Assembly (NCBI RefSeq): GCF_910589235.1
Contig: NC_060956.1
Location: 2,912,900 to 2,976,899 of the forward strand
Direction: 5' to 3'
Length of the DNA stretch: 64,000 nt
From: Vespa crabro
Taxonomy: Eukaryota; Arthropoda; Insecta; Hymenoptera; Vespidae
Of this stretch, positions 51,845 through 64,000 are shown piece by piece. The translations under genes were made by a program, and so were the position numbers. The stretch's first letter is position 1. Each line of letters begins with the position of its first letter. The notes under the pieces were generated by a model. The model had not been told where the DNA came from. It was given only the letters and a program-made list of their open reading frames with translations, and searched no databases.

Positions 51845-53285
51845 AAAAAAAAAAAAAAAAACCCCTAATCGAATCATCTATTCGCGAGAATTTACGCGAG
51901 AATATGAGACTGTACGAATTTTGTTACCTCGTTTAACTTACGAATAACATTATCATTAAAGCTTTCACATCGAACGAAAGCGTTTTATCAAACGTTGGTA
52001 CTTGAGTAAAAAAAAAAACAAAAAAACAAAAAAAAAAACAAAAAAAAAAATAGAAAGAGAAATAAGAAATCTTTTCGTGTGATCTTCCTCGAGTGAAAAT
52101 GCGGTGCAATATAACAGTTGCATTTTATAGATAATAATAATAATAATAATAATAATAATATTAATAATAGTAATAATATAATTATACAGAGATCTCAATA
52201 CTCGAACGTCGTGTTGTACCATTGATCCTGATGAATCAGGATCTACGAACGATCGGATTTATATCGCACTAATACATATATTTGTGTATTGTGCATTATT
52301 ACTTTCGCACAGTAATTCATTTTACTCCAAAGAAGACTTTTTACATTGTTAGCTGAACTTGAACACTTATTCTCTCTTTATGAATTTATTATATCAAGCA
52401 TAATTGTTGTTCTATAATATAACCGAGTAAGTTGAACAATGTTAATGATAATACAAGCGTTTTGTTTTATAATAATCATCGAATACACATAATTAATTTT
52501 GTGACGTTATTAATTATTTGAAATTATGTTTGATTATTTTTATTTACGTTTTAACCGAACAACGTCAAGAGACTAGATTACAATTTGTATGTGACAACAA
52601 ATACGTGACATTTTTTTTAAATCAAACGATCGATTTATATATTGACACCGTATATTAACGTTTATCAAAAGAAAAAAGAAAAAGAAGAAATTTATGTAAA
52701 CCTACGATGATTTTAGTACTGCCAATCGTGCTCAAAAGAGTTCTACCTTTTCGATGGGTGAGAAACTCGCCTAAGTAGTCCAAATTGTGATACATAAACT
52801 CGAGCGAGTCTAAAGTAGTATACACTCTAGGTTTAATCATTAATTGTTAATTCATTCTTCGTTATATACATAAGCCAAGAAAATGATTCATTGAACGAGT
52901 CTATTATTAAGAAGGACTATATCCATTCTTTATAAAACTATGACTATTTTTAATGAACAAAACTGTTAGGATAAACTCAATTGAAAATAATCAAAATTTT
53001 ATCGTTATAATAAATAAATTTGAAAGTTTTATTTTTTAATTTTATATATTTTATATAATTTTTATATATATATATATATGTATTATGTAGATACGTGTAT
53101 GTGTTTATTTAAACTTACCCGAATAATTTATTCGATGTGGTCCTTCTTAAACGAAATGATAATCTCGTAAAAAAAAAAAAGACATCGTAAATATTATAAC
53201 TAAATAATCCGTCCGTTTGTTATAAGTTTATCTTGTATGTTAAAGCACAAATTTGAGCGAGAATTGTCTTTTTATGAGAGGCATT

Positions 53286-53288
<3 letters not shown>

Positions 53289-53342
<54 letters not shown>
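53289..53342. repeat. (AT)n microsatellite
   Basis: A pure AT dinucleotide tract of over 50 bp. A similar one lies at 54935-54980. Confidence 0.9.
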
Positions 53343-53345
<3 letters not shown>

Positions 53346-53700
53346 TTAAATATTATATATATAATTATAAGATAATAGATTAGTGTAATGAAGTTAAACT
53401 TCATTCATTTTTTTCTTTCTTTCTTTTTTTTTCTTTTTTCTTTGTTTTTTTTTTTTCTTTTTTTTACAATCAAACAGCGATATATCTATAATTATATTAC
53501 TTCCACGAAACTTACCTTTTACCTCTATATTATATATGTATATGATTCGTATTAATTACATATATTTATATATCTATATACTTTTTCTCAATTCGTGGAT
53601 TTTCACCATGCATGTGTTATGCACGAAAGAAAAAAAAAGCAAAAAAAAAAAAAAACAAAAATAAGGAAAAAAAATCGAGCGAATACAAACGAACGAATAA

Positions 53701-53731
<31 letters not shown>

Positions 53732-54270
53732 ATGAGATTTTTTAAATGAGAATTAGAAAGATCTACGTATATAATTTCATTTCATCCTGTCGATGTGGTT
53801 TGTGGTATAACAAGAAAAAATCAAATGCTTTCAAAACAATATCGAATATATTAATATTAATATCGTCAATATAACATAATTATATAAATATCGAATTCAG
53901 GTTACTACTTTATCGTCGTCGTCCTGGCTGAGGCTGTAAACGAAGAAGGATAATTGGCGATGTACATTTCGATTTGACGAAATCGCAAATTATTTCTGTC
54001 GGTGATTACGAGAAAGTGGCCTAAGTAAAAATATCTTTAAATAAAATTTATTTATTGCGTAATTCGTATAATTGGATTATCGCCGTACGTATTAAGCAGT
54101 GAACGAATTTTTTTTTTTTTTTTTTTTTTCTTTTTCCCTTATATTTTATACTTCGACCACGTTTTTATAATCACTGGCTCATTTGTGTCTAGATGATAGA
54201 GAATATGCACTATGTGCGACGTTATTTAAATTAAAAAAAGAAAAGAAAGAAGAGGGCGTAGAAAGAAGAG

Positions 54271-54313
<43 letters not shown>

Positions 54314-54437
54314 GGGAGAGAGAGAGAGATAGATAGAGAAAAAATAAAGAATCCACGTGAACACGCCTCATACATAATATTCAGGATGCACGACTTTCTC
54401 GCCAAAAGGCACATAATTCTATAGCAATAAATTCTAT

Positions 54438-54453
54438 CTTGTGTGTGTCTGTG

Positions 54454-54500
<47 letters not shown>
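54438..54500. repeat. (GT)n microsatellite
   Basis: A GT dinucleotide array with one TTTTGT interruption. It lies 110 bp after a GA array (54265-54325). Confidence 0.9.
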
Positions 54501-54505
<5 letters not shown>

Positions 54506-54929
54506 ATATGCATTTATGTGTGTATATATATATATATATATACGTATCTTTATATATATATATATTTTTTTTTTATCTATCTCTATTCATATTATATATG
54601 TATATATATACAATTTTCTATTATATTAATTACGCGAGGAAGCTCACGTCGAGATCGAGCTATAAACGCGAGTACTTTCGTTGCTCACAGAGAAATCACA
54701 CATTGATCGATATTTTTTTTTTCTTTCTTGTTTTTTTTTTCTTTTTTTTTTTTTCTTTAATTAGATGATTTTTATCATCTTGTAGAATTTGATTAGATTC
54801 GAGTGAGTTAATAAAATGGAAAGAAAGAAAATTTTGATATATATATATATATATATATTTTTTTTTCCCCGAAGGAACAAAAATCAGATTAAATATTAAA
54901 TTTCTAATTCACAATAAATAGTGCCTGTG

Positions 54930-54983
<54 letters not shown>

Positions 54984-55175
54984 TATATATATTATAGCTT
55001 TTTAATTAATTCATATAATCGCAAACATATTTTTTCACAATCTTAAAAATATCTTATGTACATGAGATTTCGCTTTGTGGCATCGAAAATACGTTCATTT
55101 GATCTCTATTGTACGAGTTACGTTAGGAAAGAGAAGAAGAAGAAGAAGAAAAAAAAAGGATAAGAAAAAAAAAAC

Positions 55176-55208
<33 letters not shown>

Positions 55209-56662
55209 GAAAGATAAAATATAATAAAATAAAACATTAATTATTGCACCGATCGTGCGTAGAATGCACGAGTAAATAATTGAGTCTCCTTCGAACTTAA
55301 TATTAATTTCCGTCTCGTTTGAAGGAAAAAACGCTGAAAAATGGAAGAACGAATCGCGTGGCAACGGCAGTAAGTCTACATAATGACCGTTTCGTTACAA
55401 ATGAAATCCTTTTTTTTTTTTTTCCCCCTTTGCAAATGAAATGTTACGCGTGCATAAGCGCTCGCTTAGATGAATCGTCCTTGATAATGAATTATTTATT
55501 TGCATTGCGACAAAATATATATGATTGTCGATGATGACATTATGGAGGTGAATAAAAGAATGCGATGAAATGATGATATTATTGGATAATAAAGAAGGTA
55601 AACTCTCTTATGAAAGAGAGAGAGAGAGAGAGAGAGAAAGAAAGAGAGAAAGAAAGAGAAACTTAGGAAAAGTTAAAAAAAGGATCTCTCCGAAATAGCC
55701 ACGATTATATCGATGAAGAAACTCACTTATCGATGCTACCTTTTTTTTTTTTTTTATCAGCACCAATGATAAAATATCACATCATTATCATCATCATCGT
55801 CGTCATCGTCGTATGTATATATCTTTGTATTAAGGTTCTTATTATTGCTTGGATTTACGAGTCTTGAGTATAATTCGAGTACTCGGATATCCAAATATTA
55901 AGAGCTCTTGTATATACGTACGTACAAATATATGTATGTATGTTTGTATGTATGTATGTATATATGTATACTCCTGTATCCTAATAGTATTAATAATCGA
56001 TACACGAAGCGATTAAACGGAGAGACACATTATAATCGGAAGACATTAGTGATATTTGCTGCTATAAAAAAAAAAAAAAAGAAAGAATAACAAAAAAAAA
56101 AAAAAAAAAGAAAAAAGAAAAAGAAAAAAAGAAATCCGTCTTAACGTAAGAAAAGAAATTAACGCGATTGTCACGCAATTCGTAAATTCCTTCGAATTAA
56201 AATGGACAACATACTCAATAATATAGGCAAGCTGATTCGCGAACATAGCAACGAGTAACGCGATTTACTACGCATTATATTTATCACGAGAATGATATAC
56301 AAGTACAAAGGCTGTTTACAATGAAACGTACGAATTATTGTTATCTTTTTTTTTTATGAGAAACCAAAAAAAAAAAAGGAAATGAAGAAGAAGAAGAAGA
56401 AGAAGAAGAAGAAAAACAAGGTTCAGGACGTTTCATTATATACAACCGATATTTATCCGAGCTAGAAACGAGCCGCTAATTAACGATTAACATATAACGA
56501 AGGTAGATCTCTCACATTAAGGAATATATTAAGTTTCATAAAATATAAAACTTATTAAATTAAATTAAATGCTTTCCTTCAACGAATCGATGACGTATCC
56601 TAACGATTCGAAAAAAGAAAGAAAGAAAAAGAAAATAACGATCGTCGAACATAACGAACGCG

Positions 56663-56925
<263 letters not shown>

Positions 56926-57287
56926 CCATCATCAACTATACGATTCTGACTATTCCCTTCGATCTTTAAATTCGATTTTAGAAAAGAAGGATTCAAATTC
57001 CTACTCTCACATTCGCGACGATCTACGACGGAATATCGTTGAAGATCAGACTCTTATCGATTATAATATGATCTCACAGTTTCTTCATTTTATACGGGTC
57101 AATCTCCATCTCATATACTTTAAATATATCTTCACAAAATAGAATATAACGTAGCGCCTACTCTCTTGGAAATAAGGAACATCGCCGATCAACGTTATCA
57201 CATGCAACGTTATTAATGATACGATTTGTATATAATTAAGTAATATAAAAAGAGAGAGAGAGAGAGAGAGAGAGAAAGAAAGAAAAA

Positions 57288-57329
<42 letters not shown>

Positions 57330-58310
57330 AAAGGAACTTCTCTTTAAAGAATATACGCGTATATCTTTTTCTCTTTTCCTTAATCGAAATAACAATAATT
57401 TCCTAACGATTGGAATATAAAAGAAATTTCAGATAATACGTTTATTACTTAATCGTACTAACTCAAAGGGGAGGGGGGAGGGCGGCGAGTGGGCGAAGGG
57501 GGGCGGGGGTCAGAAGAAAAAGAAAAAGAAGAAGAAACAAAAGTTGAAGAAGGACAGAGAGACAGAGAAAGAAAAAAAGATAAGTGGAAATTCGAAGGAA
57601 ATACTTAAGAAGAAAAAGAAAAAGGCCACAAGGTTCTGCACCTTGTCTTACGATCGCTCGTGTCTGTCTTTGGACTAGAAAGAAAAAAAAAAAGTGATGC
57701 CCAAATGACATGTGTTGTTTGTGTTAGAAAAATAAGAGAATATATATATGCGTGTGTGTCGATGCGTAGGATTATGTCAGAAGGATCGACGAGTTAGATC
57801 CTCTTATTATTTCTTTCTTTCTTTTTTTTTCTTTTTTTTCTTTTTTTTTTTTTTTTCTTTGTTCTCTTCCATCCCTTGTACTTATATCTCTCGTCTAACG
57901 AAGAAAATCATTAAAACGATGATTAAATGACGAGAACGTAAAAAAATCTTTCTTCTATCGGATTCTTTTATCTATCTTTCTTTTTTTGTTTTGTTTTTCT
58001 TTAGTTCTTTAGTTATTTTGTTGTTGTTGTTGTTTTTTTTTTTTTTTTTTTTTTTTTAAGAATCACCACCCTTTGGTACGTTATCCTTGTATGCGTGAAT
58101 CCGTGTACGCCTTTTTTTATATGTGTGTGTTTATGTGTGTGTTCTATTATGTGTGTGAATTATTATGTGTGTGTGCGTGTATTACGTGTGTGAATTCCTT
58201 CAAATCGATGGAGAATACACATTCTTTCTGTTCGATTGACTTCGAATGTGAACGAACAGGGGAACAGAAACAAATTCGTTAAAGTATTTCGGCTCATTGT
58301 CAGACCATAA

Positions 58311-58494
58311 AAACTTCGACGAAGGGACTGCATTCTGGTTGATGATGCCCCGGCAAGGCAATACGTTTTTCTGCCTCCACGCGTGTCAGAGTTGCATCGA
58401 GACGAGGTTCCACGGATGGTGACGTTCCCGTCGTTACTGCCGCGGTTCCTGGTCCTAGTTGTAAACACTCGGCAGGTGTTAACTACAAAAAGAA

Positions 58495-58532
<38 letters not shown>

Positions 58533-58829
58533 AAATTATTTTACATTATAATAATATATATACATATATGTAATATCTATGTATTATATATAAATATGCA
58601 ATTAATTTTACCAGCGCTGCTTGTTGAGGTATCGGCGCGATGCCACCGACGCTCGCCGGGTTATAATAATTAGTTGGACTAACGGGAGGTGAAGGATAGG
58701 GCCAATAAAATATCGGTGGTGGTGGAAATGGCCCAGCGAATTGGGGTGGTCCTCGTGGTAGCATCGCGGTCGTTGGAGGGAAGATTGCACTTGTTACGAA
58801 CGACGGTGGTGGCGGCAATATCGTGCCTC
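58311..58829 (-). CDS. Last two exons of a proline-rich protein (partial; possibly ESRP/Fusilli family)
   Basis: The upstream exon, 58611-58829, follows a good acceptor (TTCATTTAG) and ends in donor CTG|GTAAAA. The last exon, about 58311-58477, follows TTTTTGTAG and ends at a TGA. Joined in frame they encode GTILPPPPSF, then a Pro/Tyr-rich stretch with YWPYPSPPVSPTNYY, then a 55-residue tail ending PFVEVFMV. A further small upstream exon is possible at about 59600-59635 (DLQILTSVLP, donor CCAG|GTAGGC). The PSPPVSPT motif recalls the region after the third RRM in ESRP/Fusilli splicing regulators, but no RRM is in the window, so the family is a weak guess. Earlier exons would lie beyond 64000 or in unrecognised parts of the window. 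Confidence 0.55.
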
Positions 58830-58868
58830 CTAAATGAAGGAAAATTAAAAAAGGATTACTTCATTTAT

Positions 58869-58938
58869 TGTACCAATTACGAACAACAATGATGAGCGTT
58901 AATTGTACCAATTACGATAAACAATGATGAGCGTTCGA
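58869..58938. repeat. 35-bp tandem duplication
   Basis: Two adjacent copies of a unit beginning TGTACCAATTACGA and ending AATGATGAGCGTT, differing at a few positions, just upstream (minus strand) of the proline-rich exon. Confidence 0.75.
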
Positions 58939-59839
58939 TGTTGATAAAAAAGAAAAGAAAAATAAAATGAAATAAAGGAATAAATTGAAAAAAAAAAAAG
59001 AGAGAAAAAAAGAAAAAAAAATAATAATAATTAAAAAAAAAAAAAACACAAAAATGAAGAGAGATACGTAACGTTTCAAAATCAATCGGTAATAATTAAT
59101 TAATACAAAGAATCAGTAGTGCCCCCATGGCGTTCTCATGTATGTATGTATGTACATTAAAAAAAAAAAAAAGTGCCCACTATGCAACACAATTGTGAGA
59201 TTCGCAATATCGTGCATACATTTGTTCTAATCTGTCTATATATATAGTTGACATTTATAATGTAACATCTTTTGTATTTGAGATCTGCACGATATTGCCC
59301 ATAAATAGACGGAATTTGTACGGTTTTCGCGAAAATAATCATTTAATTACAATACAATTACCTGGAATATAAAGGATGATCCGATTAAATTCATTGTATT
59401 TAATTGAAGAAAAAAAAAAAAATATATATATATATATATATAAGAAAATTACACTTGGACATCTAACTGAATGGAATCAAAGATAACGATCCAAATTCGA
59501 TTTTTATTTATAATGAATTCTTGATTAACATATTTTCGCGTTAACCGTACATTGACCGCACATCTTCCAAAGGAATAAATGAATTGGACTTGGCCTACCT
59601 GGAAGCACAGAAGTTAGTATTTGTAGATCCCGCTACCATACAGCAATCGACACTGCACCATTGTAACACGATATATACGCATATTTTATATATATATATA
59701 TATATGTACGCAGCACCAACTTGCGATTCCGCCCCTCTGCCAAATCACCAGAATTTTACTTAAATTCTCTCCCCTTTTTTTCTATCTCTTTCTCTTTTTC
59801 TAAATCTTTCTATATATCACACTTCCTTTCTCTCTCTCT

Positions 59840-59931
59840 CTCTCTCTTTCACATTTCCCTTTTCCTTTCTCTCTCTCTCTCTCTCATATCCTCTTTCCAA
59901 TTAACCACTTCCCTGAACCTCTCTCTCTCTC

Positions 59932-59996
<65 letters not shown>
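59840..59996. repeat. (TC)n microsatellite cluster
   Basis: Three TC arrays separated by short unique sequence, the longest at about 59921-59996. Confidence 0.9.
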
Positions 59997-60001
<5 letters not shown>

Positions 60002-60099
60002 AACCTCTGACCCAGCATAAAAAGCCAAATTTGCGAGTGCCAGTTGTGATTGCACAAAAACTTAAATCCTTACCTGTATTTGTATCTTTCTGTCCGTCC

Positions 60100-60113
60100 C
60101 TCTCTCTCTCTCC

Positions 60114-60155
<42 letters not shown>

Positions 60156-60195
60156 ACAACTCTCTCTTTTTTTCTCTCTTTCTCTTTCTCTCACT

Positions 60196-60278
<83 letters not shown>
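60100..60278. repeat. (TC)n microsatellite
   Basis: A TC array with TTTC interruptions, ending in a pure run of about 75 bp. Confidence 0.9.
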
Positions 60279-60281
<3 letters not shown>

Positions 60282-61566
60282 TTCCATTTGAATTAATGGA
60301 ACCAATTAAATTTAGTGTGGAAATGGAAAATTTTTATTAATAAAAAATATTCACATTTAAATGTTATCGTTAAATTGACGGAACTTCGATAGAAAATATG
60401 AACAAAGTTCCATTTGATAGAATTTAATCCAAATAAATAAAAAACAAAAAAAAACGTTGCTTTGAAGCATAGTAAAAGAAAAAAAGGATTAATTTTTGTT
60501 ACAATGAACATGACTAAAGGATCAATCATTGCGTTGATATTGATTCGTATAAATAAAAAAATAAAAAAAAAACAAAAGAAAAAAAAGAAAAAAAAGAAAA
60601 AAAATAAAAAGAAAGAAAGAAAGGTATAGAAACGAAGTAAAATAATTCGACCAACGTTTTGAATATATATAACCTAGATATTGAAAGAAAAATAAATTGA
60701 TTATATCGTTGAAACAAGTCAGAGAGGGGAGAGTGAGAGAGAGAAAGAGAGAGAGAGAGAAAGAGAGAGGGAGAGAGATAACTACAGAAAGATGAATCGA
60801 GAGTGGGCAAGAGAGTTAAAAAAAAAAAAACAAAAAAAAAACAAAAAAGGGAGAGATCAAAAGAGATAAATACAAAAGGAAAGCGAGTAGTACGTGTATC
60901 TAAAAAAAAAAAAAAAGAGAGAGAGAGAGAGAGAAAGATAAAGACAAACAGACGGACAGAAAGAGCCTGAGGGAAAGAGAAAGAAAGAGGAAGACAGACA
61001 GAGAAAGAGAGAGAGAGAGAGAGAGTGAGAGAGAGAACCCTGTAAGTAAGATAAAGAGAGAACCAAGAATTACGACACAGAAAATCTCCAACTTGATCCG
61101 TAGACACCAAAGATACCTGCGAGCCCAGTGAAAAAAAAAAAATATACAGAACGTAACAAGAAACGGTGATTGCACTTTTCGCACGTTGTACTTCTTCGCG
61201 GGGGATGAAAAGATGTCGAAAACATCTAAGAAAAAAAAAGAAGAAAAAAAAAAAAGAAAAGAAAAAAAAAAGAAAGGAAAAAGTAAACGAAAAAAGAAAA
61301 AAAAGAATTACAGATCATTTCCCGATTCATTTTAAATTCAAGAATCAAATCGAAGAATAACATCGACGAAAAGTACAAACACCGAGCGAGGTAATAATAA
61401 TCAGGGTAAGAGTCCACCAACCCGGCAAGCAAAAAGATATGTATGTCCACAAGGCACATTTATTAAAACACGATCGTTCACCATCGATATAATCGTCGAT
61501 AATACAAGAGAGTGTATACAAGATGTAAAAAAAAGGATTTGCGTGTGTACGTGTACGTATGTATAT

Positions 61567-61592
61567 ATTATTATTATTATTATTATTATTAA

Positions 61593-61658
<66 letters not shown>

Positions 61659-61659
61659 G
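61567..61659. repeat. (ATT)n microsatellite
   Basis: A nearly pure ATT trinucleotide array with one AAT interruption. Confidence 0.9.
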
Positions 61660-61985
61660 ATCTATGTATGGATGGTATGTGTATGTCTATGTGTCTATGT
61701 GTGTATGTGTGTGTTTGTATGCTATGTATAACATGTGTACGTAAATGTTTAATGTGTGCATATATATGTGTACCACCTCTCCGTATGTATGCATGTAGTA
61801 TCTATGTGTGAGTGTCCTACATCCCAGTAATTAAAAAAAAAAACGCTATTTAAAAAAAAAAAGGGCACACCTTTTGTAATAAAAAAAGAAAGAAAGAAAG
61901 AAGAAAAGAAAGAAAATTAGGGAAGAAGAAGAAGAAGAAATGTACCGTACATACGGTCAAACAAAATTCATTTGAAAGGAACAAG

Positions 61986-62025
<40 letters not shown>

Positions 62026-62258
62026 AGAAAACAAAACAGAAAAAGAGGAAAAAAAATCAAACGGATAAAGGGGAAGAAAAAGAAGAAGAATAGAAAAAGA
62101 AGAGAGATAATGTCGCCCCACGCTGTGTGTCAACGAATATGCGTGAATTTTACGCGCGTCAACTTTCGCCGGGACAAATCCTATTTCACGAGACATGGGT
62201 GAAACTAAAACTCTTCTCCCTATCAACAATTGCATATACATAGATGTATGTATATGTG

Positions 62259-62306
<48 letters not shown>

Positions 62307-62959
62307 TACATATATATATACATACATATATATACATATACATAAATATAGAAGAAGAAGAAAAAAAGAAAAAGGAGTAATCGAATAGAATACAAAGTAA
62401 TATAAAATAATGTAAATATATAAAATTTGTTTGTTTTACTTTTTTTTTTTTTTTATTTTTTTTTTTTTTTTTTTTTTCTTGATGTTTCCTTGCAAGAATT
62501 TTTTGTTTTTCATGTACGATGTACACGAAACGCAGACAATTATTTATATTAAACATACATATGTATATATATTTTATATGTACATATGTGTGTATATGTG
62601 TGTGTGTATATCTATGTGTGTAAATATATATATATAGTGTGTGACTGTGTGAAACAAAAAATAGTAATGAAATATAAATGCCTAGAGTTAGAAGAATAGT
62701 AATTCATAAAAGAAACGACACTGTGTCAGTCACCATGTTAGCAATTCACAAATAAAACAAACACACTCAACGTAATAAAATAATGTTCACAATATCTAAG
62801 ATATAGCTTTTGGAGTTAGTTGAAGAAAAAGAGAAAAAAAAAAGAAAAAGAGAAGAAAAAAAAAAAAGAAAAAAAAGAAAAGAAATAATACAAAAAAGAT
62901 AAAAAAAATAAAAATAAAAGATCAGTAGAAGACAGATTTAGCAGCACATTTGTATGTAC

Positions 62960-62990
<31 letters not shown>

Positions 62991-64000
62991 TATGTGCACT
63001 TATTATAATAATGCAAGGGTAAGGAGCTGATTTTTTGTTTCTTTTCATTCGTTCATTCATTCATTCTCTCTCTCTCTCTCTCTCCCCCTCTACATATATA
63101 TTAAAAAAAGAAAAAAAAAAGGAAAGAAAAAAAGAGATAATAGTAGCTAGAAAAGGTGCTCATATCAAAATCTCGCGGCGTCGCGTGATAATTCCCAGCG
63201 AAAGCTAACGGCACTAAAATGTAATGCAATTAGAACATGTAATGTGCACGCATATATGTCGATCTCTCGCATATGGGGGGGGGAAGGAGGATAGGAGGTG
63301 AAGGATGGGATAGGAAGTATAGAATGGGAAGGAGCTTCCTTCATTACCACCAAGGCGTGAACCATTAAAACATACAATGTAAATAAGTACCAACTAAGGA
63401 TATGAGTATGTTGCACGATTTAGACACGTCCTTATCGTTCAAAGTACAAGATATGAAATTTTTTTTTCTTTTCTTTTTTTCTAACGATACATAATTATAA
63501 GAAAGAAAATGAGGATAAAATTCGAGGGGAAAAAAAAAAAAAAAATTAAAAATCCATGAAAATCCATAAAGAATTTTATCGATCGATCGTACGATAAACA
63601 TGTAGAACGTGTCTCAAATCGGACAACTCTAATCGACGCGCTCTCTCCAAAATGCACCCGTTTTCTAAAACGATGCGAGACGAAAGTGAGAAAAAAAAAA
63701 AGAAAGGAAAAAAATGTATATATATATACATATATATATATATACATATATAGATGAAAGATAAAAAGTTGAAAATGGAAATGAAAGTATTACTATATTA
63801 AATTTCTCTTTACGTCTCGCAACGTTCCACTCCTTTATATATAATTAATGTAATATTAATGCTATGTAAAGCCGAATCAGGAAGCGCAATCCCGACTTTA
63901 AGCGTCGGCAGGCAATACCCGATTCTTGAATCTATGTTATTCGCAGTAACGTCGGACACGCGCGTCGTTTGATTATATATATATATATATATATCATTGT

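Larger units (their letters stand above)
58940..64000. other. Gene-free or intronic microsatellite-rich interval
   Basis: Apart from the possible small minus-strand exon at about 59600-59635, nothing coding was recognised. If the proline-rich gene continues upstream, this is its intron. It contains the densest TC arrays of the window (59840-59996, 60100-60280), GA tracts at 60720-61035, an ATT array at 61567-61659, AT/GT mixtures at 62255-62640 and GT at 62960-62995. Confidence 0.55.

Noticed and set aside
58073..58282. 69-residue Cys/Val-rich plus-strand frame
   Set aside because: Produced by a TGTGTG-rich stretch just before the minus-strand last exon; no signal peptide or domain logic.
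59840..60280. Regularly spaced TC arrays as a CRISPR-like array
   Set aside because: The units are dinucleotide slippage products without a defined repeat and unique spacers, and the DNA is animal.

Overview
The window is animal nuclear DNA from an insect, probably a hymenopteran (bee, wasp or ant). The evidence is multi-exon genes with short AT-rich GT-AG introns, very AT-rich spacers full of microsatellites, and protein sequences closest to insect orthologues. The order placement is an inference from gene content and base composition; nothing in the sequence fixes the species. No bacterial, viral, organellar, tRNA, rRNA or CRISPR feature was found.

Layout: 1-3989 is gene-poor repeat-rich DNA. 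A MELK kinase gene (minus, 13 coding exons) occupies 3990-7315. From about 7478 to 33484 there is a direct tandem segmental duplication. Copy 1 (about 7478-23210) carries aph-1 (+), MED17 (-), an Rsf1-like splicing repressor (+) and zw10 (-). Copy 2 (about 23211-33484) carries aph-1 (+), MED17 (-) and zw10 (-) but lacks a segment of about 5.5 kb that includes Rsf1. All six duplicated genes have intact reading frames and splice sites. MED17 is identical in protein between copies; aph-1 differs at 3 residues and zw10 at about 4. The missing segment ends inside a hAT-like non-autonomous transposon.

From 35827 to 51844 lies a 27-coding-exon gene (+) for the giant tricellular-junction protein bark beetle (Bark/Anakonda): signal peptide, parallel beta-helix repeats, three SRCR domains, a CUB-like region, a C-type lectin domain, one membrane span and a long cytoplasmic tail. 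After it, 51845-64000 is mostly microsatellite DNA. It contains the last exons of one proline-rich minus-strand gene (58311-58829), perhaps of the ESRP/Fusilli family.

The genes are ordinary cell-biology genes (gamma-secretase, Mediator, kinetochore/Golgi tethering, mitotic kinase, splicing, epithelial junctions) and do not form a pathway. The notable structure is the duplication itself: either a real recent copy-number gain or two haplotypes assembled in tandem.
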